DNA from: Asterias rubens
Lineage: Eukaryota; Echinodermata; Asteroidea; Forcipulatida; Asteriidae
Reading direction: 5' to 3'
Length of the DNA stretch: 64,000 nucleotides
NCBI RefSeq assembly: GCF_902459465.1
Contig: NC_047062.1
Span: 5,892,501 to 5,956,500 of the forward strand
Within the stretch, counting starts at the first letter, position 1, and the number at the start of each line of letters is the position of its first letter. This document shows, piece by piece, positions 42,401-48,400 of the stretch. Position numbers and translations under genes: made by a program. The notes beneath the pieces are model-generated. The model was given only the letters and a program-made list of their open reading frames with translations, had not been told where the DNA came from and made no database searches.

Positions 42401-45400
42401 AGCGAAGCGCAGCGAAACAGCTCTTGTTTTTGTTAAAGTTTTTTTTTTAATTTTTTTTTTAATTTGTCTGTTTCAGTACTCGCAATTGTTTGCATAGTTC
42501 CCAAAGAGCAATTGCAATGAAACCTTCAGGGATTGAAGGTTATGGTGCAATAATGATCCTAAAGCAAGGATGTCATGATGACCTCATCACTGGTCACGTG
42601 ACGTCATCTTAAAGGTGTTTTATGTTAAATGTTTGAAAATCTATATCAAATCAGCCAAACGAGACCGTAGGTTTCTGTTTGTGGGATGTGGTAGGGATAA
42701 ATTAGGTCTTCATTTTGTTTCGTGTGCGTGACCTCACATGACCTCTACTTCCGGTTGAAACGGGCAAAAAACGGAAGTGCCCTGTAACTCAAAAGTGGTA
42801 AAAGTTATGAAGTTGCTTTCCAAGGACGTAAGTGTCTAGCAAGGGTGGGCAGTTCAAAAAAAATATTGATGACGTCACAAATTGCAACAGCGTCCTCTAG
42901 CGGCAGGTTGAAAACTCGTCAAAATGGATTTTTTGAAGATGTGTGTGGTGAAGTTTTTTGTAATCACTTCAAATTTTACACACACGTTAACTGTCAGGCA
43001 GCCATCATATGTGTGAAGTTTCAGATCAATGACGTCATCGGGGGTCACGTGACGCGGCCTTAAAGGTGCACTTTTTGAACTAATATAACTCCCTAAGTGA
43101 TTATGCGATCATGTTGAAACTTGGTAAGTTGTTGGATATTGACAAGTTCTTTTGAAATGTGAAATGACGTCATGATGACGCCATTACGTGATTTTTAATG
43201 ATTTTTTTCAATTTTTGAACCTTTAACACATAAATTGCTATCTGACCTTGGTATAATCCAAATAATTTTTTATTTATGCAACATTGGGCAAATTGCTTTG
43301 AATACCCAACAAATTTATAACTCGGTTGAGAAATTTGAAAATTTTAATGACAAAACAGCTCTGCATTTGTGCACAAATGCAATTTAGCTCTATTTTTTTT
43401 TTTTATTTGTCTGTTTCAGTACTCACAATTTTTTGCATAGTTTCCAAAGAGCAATTGCAATGAGAAACTTTCAGGGATTGAAGGTTATGGTGCAATAATG
43501 ATCCTAAAGCAAGGATGTCATGATGACGTCATCACTGGTCACATGACGTCATCTTAAAGGTGTTTTATGTTAAATGTTTGAAAATCTATATCAAATCAGC
43601 CAAAAGAGACCGTAGGTTTCTGTTTGCGGGATTGGGTAAGGATATTGTTGGATATTGACAAGTTCTTGTGAAATGTGAAATGACGTCATGATGACGTCAT
43701 CACATGATTTTTTATGGTTTTTTTTCATTTTTGCACCTTTAAGTCATAAAATGCTATCTGAACATAACTACTTTGATGCAAAGAGAATTTCAAATTAAGT
43801 AGAAAAAAAATTCTTAACGAAACAGCTCTGCATTTGTGCACAAATGCAATTATGTCTAGTTTAATTTGGTTTTTACCCTTACACTGGTTTGACTTGGGTG
43901 TATACCAACCTCGTTCCCAGGGGTGATCGAACTCGCCGCGCCATTTTTTCCCAGCGTGCCTTGCTCGATCATAACCCCTGGAACTCCAAAATATCCAAGT
44001 ATATGGAATATTACAATTAGTCCTGTGGTTGATCCGTTCCATGTTGGGCGTTAGTCGCGCACACGCTGGATGCGCTGTGTGTATACATACATCTTTATAC
44101 GCACGCCCTTCGGTGTATAGAGCTTTTTGGAGACGCACAGCGTTTCAAATTTTTCGCGTATATGATAGCCAATCAAAGACACGGAACAGAGTTTCCCTCC
44201 CTGGGGTTAGAGACGTACGCAGAGCTAGCGGGTGATACGGTACGCTACCCATGGTAGCGAGGTTGGGTGTATACAGATAATTTTACCCAAACCTAATAGT
44301 GACATTTTTTTTGTTCCACCATTATTTATAAAACCAGGCTGTGCACTGCTGTATACTCAGTACTTTCCCGAGTTCTGTAAAGAAAACAAAAACATTGGAA
44401 AATTACTCAGGTTAGATTTGAACCCAAAACTTTAACATTGCTAGAGCAGATGTCTTACCACTAGACAAGCAAGCTAGCCCAGTGGCTAGAGGCAGTTCGA
44501 ATCGGGTGCTGAATCTAATAGAGGTTATGTTATAAGGATAAATAATATAATTTGGTGTTTCCCCTTAATCATAACTGACAAAACCATTTTTACCCCAGCG
44601 CATGGGATGTTGGATTTCCACTTATTTACATAATTGAATACACAAAGGAATTGCAGGCAGGCAAATGAAAACACACAGAAAGGGTCATATAAATGATACA
44701 GATATGTTACATCAGGGAATTACTGTAGAAGAAAAACAAAATAACAATTTTTTCTTCTTCAAAATGACACTATCTTTCCTCAGAAAGTGACATCTTCTGT
44801 GAATCATCCGTGCAGTAAATTGCATCATGTCAGAGTGGCTCTGTCATGTATTGTGTGTGCGGGGGTGGGTGGGTGGACAATATAATGGGAATTGCATATA
44901 AAATAAGAGATCAACGATAATAGTGGAAAAAAGAAGGAAAATGGCCAGAGTGGGACTAGATTGTTAATATGAGTCATTGAACAAGGGATTAATTACCTAG
45001 TGGCATGGTGAGTGTATGTTTTTCTTCTTTTCTGGTTGCCATATATTAACCTTTTGGATAATGATGGCGGCCAATTGGACCCTGGTGTTGTTGTGGTGTG
45101 TGTGAATAGAAAAGTGAGTCAAACTGAGTCATGGTGATTTAAAGGGTCTTGTTTTTGGCCATGACATGAGTCCTTACTCATTGTAAATGAAGGTGTATGT
45201 AATATGGTGTACCTGTATTTAGCTTCATTAGTCATCAAGTTTTTTGGGGGGGGAAAAAAGTGAAAATCATAGAGCGATGTTTTCAGGAGAGTCTTGTAAA
45301 CCGTTTTCTCACTGAGCCAAAAAGTATTTTGTTGACATTGTTTTGCTCATTTCTAAAAATTACAGCATCTCATGATCATCAAGTAATATTTTAAGGGCAG

Positions 45401-48400
45401 CTTTCTATCATCATTATCTTCAAACCGTGCACGGTTAATGGACATTGTGTTTTGTGTCATACAAAAAGTACCTAAACCCTTTAAATGGATAAGTAACTGA
45501 TGATTTAAATTCTTTTACCCTGGTTTATTATTATTCTTTGAATGAAGGGAGACAAAGATGCTGGTTGTATCCGATGACATCTGTGGTTTTTTTTTCTCCT
45601 GTTCCGCTTGCCATGATTTAGTCGAGAGTGGCAGAAGGGGCATTCGCTTAAATGAACTTCTTTTTTTACTTATTTCTTTTCTTGATTATTTTGTTTGCTG
45701 AAAACAAAGTGGAGGACCACAGCTGCCTGGTTGTGAACCTTGCTTTCGTCTCAAGTGCTAAACCACAAATAAATTGTTGTATTTTTGTAAGGTGTTTTTT
45801 TTTTTTTGGGGGGGGGTGTGGGGGGCATAATTAACAAATTAAATGAATTCCACACTTGATGTTTTGTTTGGTGTTATGGGCCTACTTTTTTTCAATTCTT
45901 CCATTTGCCTTACATTAACAAATCTTCCTCTTTTGCATGAAAGTGACACAATAGTGTCAATATATAATTTAAGTTAATTTATAGTTTAGGTCAATTGTAG
46001 TTGATTGTAAATTTGAGTCAACATCAATTATCTCCATGTACACAAATTACACTGCAGGAAATGAGGTCAGAGACATGATTTGTGTTTTTATACTTTTGAT
46101 ACATGTCACATTGTTTACATCATACACTAAATAGTTCTTTTTACAAGTAGTTTGTGGGTTTTTTTACACAAAAAAATCTAGTAGGATGGTTACATTTGTC
46201 AGTTTTCTGTTTTGTGTTTCACAAAATGGTGATTAGGAAACAAGATGTAGGAGAAAGTCTTTTGAAGAAAAAAAAGTGTGATTACTTTGGTTGTCAATGT
46301 GTTCATTAGGTTGGCTCCGTGGTGTCGGTCCCTTAAATTCACCTTTGTGTCCTGCTATATTCATCTCTTGTCCTCATTTATTTTGTGATGATTATTCCTT
46401 TATTTTTCCTTCATCAGGAGCTGATGTGGTTATTGTATGATCTTGGTCATCTCAAGAAGTAAGTCAAGAATGTTTTCTCCTTTTTTTGTTTAAAGCTGTA
46501 ATGAATTTGAATATGTTTTTGTCCATTATTTTGTCCATTAGGTGCCAACACCAGTATTTTGTTTGTAGCATAGGAGTGTCGTGGCAAAGTGTCTAGTACA
46601 CTTGACTCAAGCTGGTGTTCAGTGTCTAGAGTGTGGTCAAGTAAGAAACTGACCAATAATTGCTTGTGTTGTGGAATGCAGTACAATGCACACATAAAGT
46701 GAAGAGAACGGGTTTGGACCAGGGCCAAATATTATAAATCTTTTTTTAACAGAAAATACTGTTTAGCAAATTTCTTTGCTGAGCAAAAAATGAGTGGGTC
46801 ACAAGTTGCAACAATTGTCAATGTAAATTTTATGTATTTTTAGTTGGTCACCAGGTTAAACAAATTTTGCCCATGGAATTTTTTTTAAAGTTCTGGCTCA
46901 TCAGCCTTAAAAGTTAATATTAAAGCATACACTATCAGTGTATGTCAGCCTTTGTTCCTCCGTTTTTGCAAGCTTCAAGCAGAATAACTTATGCTAGATA
47001 AGCTTGGGCGATATCGATTTATTTTATTCACGATATATCGCCGACAATATATCGCCATATTTGATATAATCGCGATTAATTAAATTTGACATCATCAGTC
47101 TTCAAACTCCCAGTGAAAGTTGTAGAAGAGACAGTCAAAGCATAAGAGAGGTGTTCTAATGACCTATTCTTCCAAACCTATGGGGTGCAAGATGTCTCAG
47201 CTAGGAAATACTTCGCGATATTGCGAAACTTAATCGATATCAAATCCTTGGTTTGACTTTTTTTTCAGATATCCAATGGCGCTCGGTAACCTTGGAGATC
47301 TAGAGAGCATCGATCCGACGCCATCAAAACTAACAACCATTGAACTATTTGAAGAAGCTATAACTGCCGCCCAAAATGATTACGACAACCACCATGTGTA
47401 TCCCTACACGTACCTCGGGGGTCACCTCTATAGGAACTTTGAGTACAAGATGGCGATGGAACAGTGGGCAGAAGCGTCGGGCGTAATCAGTCGGTATGTA
47501 AGACTCTGGGTTCGGGAACCAGTTGTGGCACTTCAGGGTTTGCTGCTAACTTTTTTTTTCAGTGACTAGCCAAGAGGACCTATGCCCAATTTCACAAAGA
47601 TCTAAGATTGATCGTAACTGCAAATCAATCATAGTTGCTGATTAAAATGTGATGTCACAATACAAATCACTATGGTGATACTGAAAATTTGTCTTGCGAT
47701 GAATTTTATTGTTTTAAGAAAGTCACAGTAATTTCTTGCTGAGTCAAGAAACTCGCCAAACACAATTTTTTTGCTTGAAGGGCTGTATGCAATTGGGCCC
47801 TGCCAGCTTTTCAAGGGGTCAATTTCACAAAGAGTTAGGACTTGTCCTAGGAGATATTAAAAACTTAAGACTAGTCCCAAGTTGGTGAGAGTAACTCATC
47901 CTAACTCGAGATAAGACTAGTCTTAACTCTTTGTGAAATCCACTCCTGGTCTGCTGGCTATTACCACTATTCTATGTTTCATATTAGATCAAGATGCTTC
48001 TCAACCCTTAGCTTGCCAGCCGGACCACTTGGAGAGAATTTGTTCTTGAGGTGGTCTAACTAGAATTTGGCCAGTGGACCACTGGGGAAAGCTAAAGCAA
48101 GACAATTAACCATAAAAAAAAATTATTTGGTTCATCCGTCGGCAAGGATGTAAAACTGTAAGTCCGGTATGTTGCAACCTCCTGGTTAACGTGCCGGTGC
48201 TCCACCAACATAGCTAACCAAAATTTGTTGCCCAAAGTTGTTTTATAATTACCCAGGTAGTTTTCCTTGTGACTCATTTCTTTTAATAAAAAGTGCTTTG
48301 AGAGGCCCATAGAAAAAGTGCAATGTAAAGAATTGAGTACTATAACATGGCAAATGGTGGGCTGTAGCATCATGGTGTAATAATCAGTTTGTGTGTTATG

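Larger units (their letters stand above)
42350..44540 (-). mobile_element. Family 2 SINE split by two later insertions
   Basis: The 42350-42389 tail (GATGTTATTTTTGCATCGAG), 43857-43905 (TTTGGTTTTTACCCTTACAC) and 44275-44540 (GCTGTATACTCAGTACTTTC, TTGAACCCAAAACTTTAACA, GTCTTACCACTAGACAAGC) follow the order of the reverse copy at 39490-39825. The gaps are filled by the 42390-43856 and 43906-44265 elements. The 44275-44330 part is poorly matched. Confidence 0.6.
38172..46417 (+). other. Menin intron 3 (8.2 kb)
   Basis: GT-AG intron ending CTTCATCAG. It is dominated by SINE and MITE insertions between 38425 and 44540; 40614-41696 and 44541-46417 show no recognisable features apart from a T/G homopolymer junction near 45800. 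Confidence 0.8.

Noticed and set aside
43725..44138. 137-codon minus-strand frame
   Set aside because: It spans parts of three different mobile elements, so it cannot be a single conserved gene.
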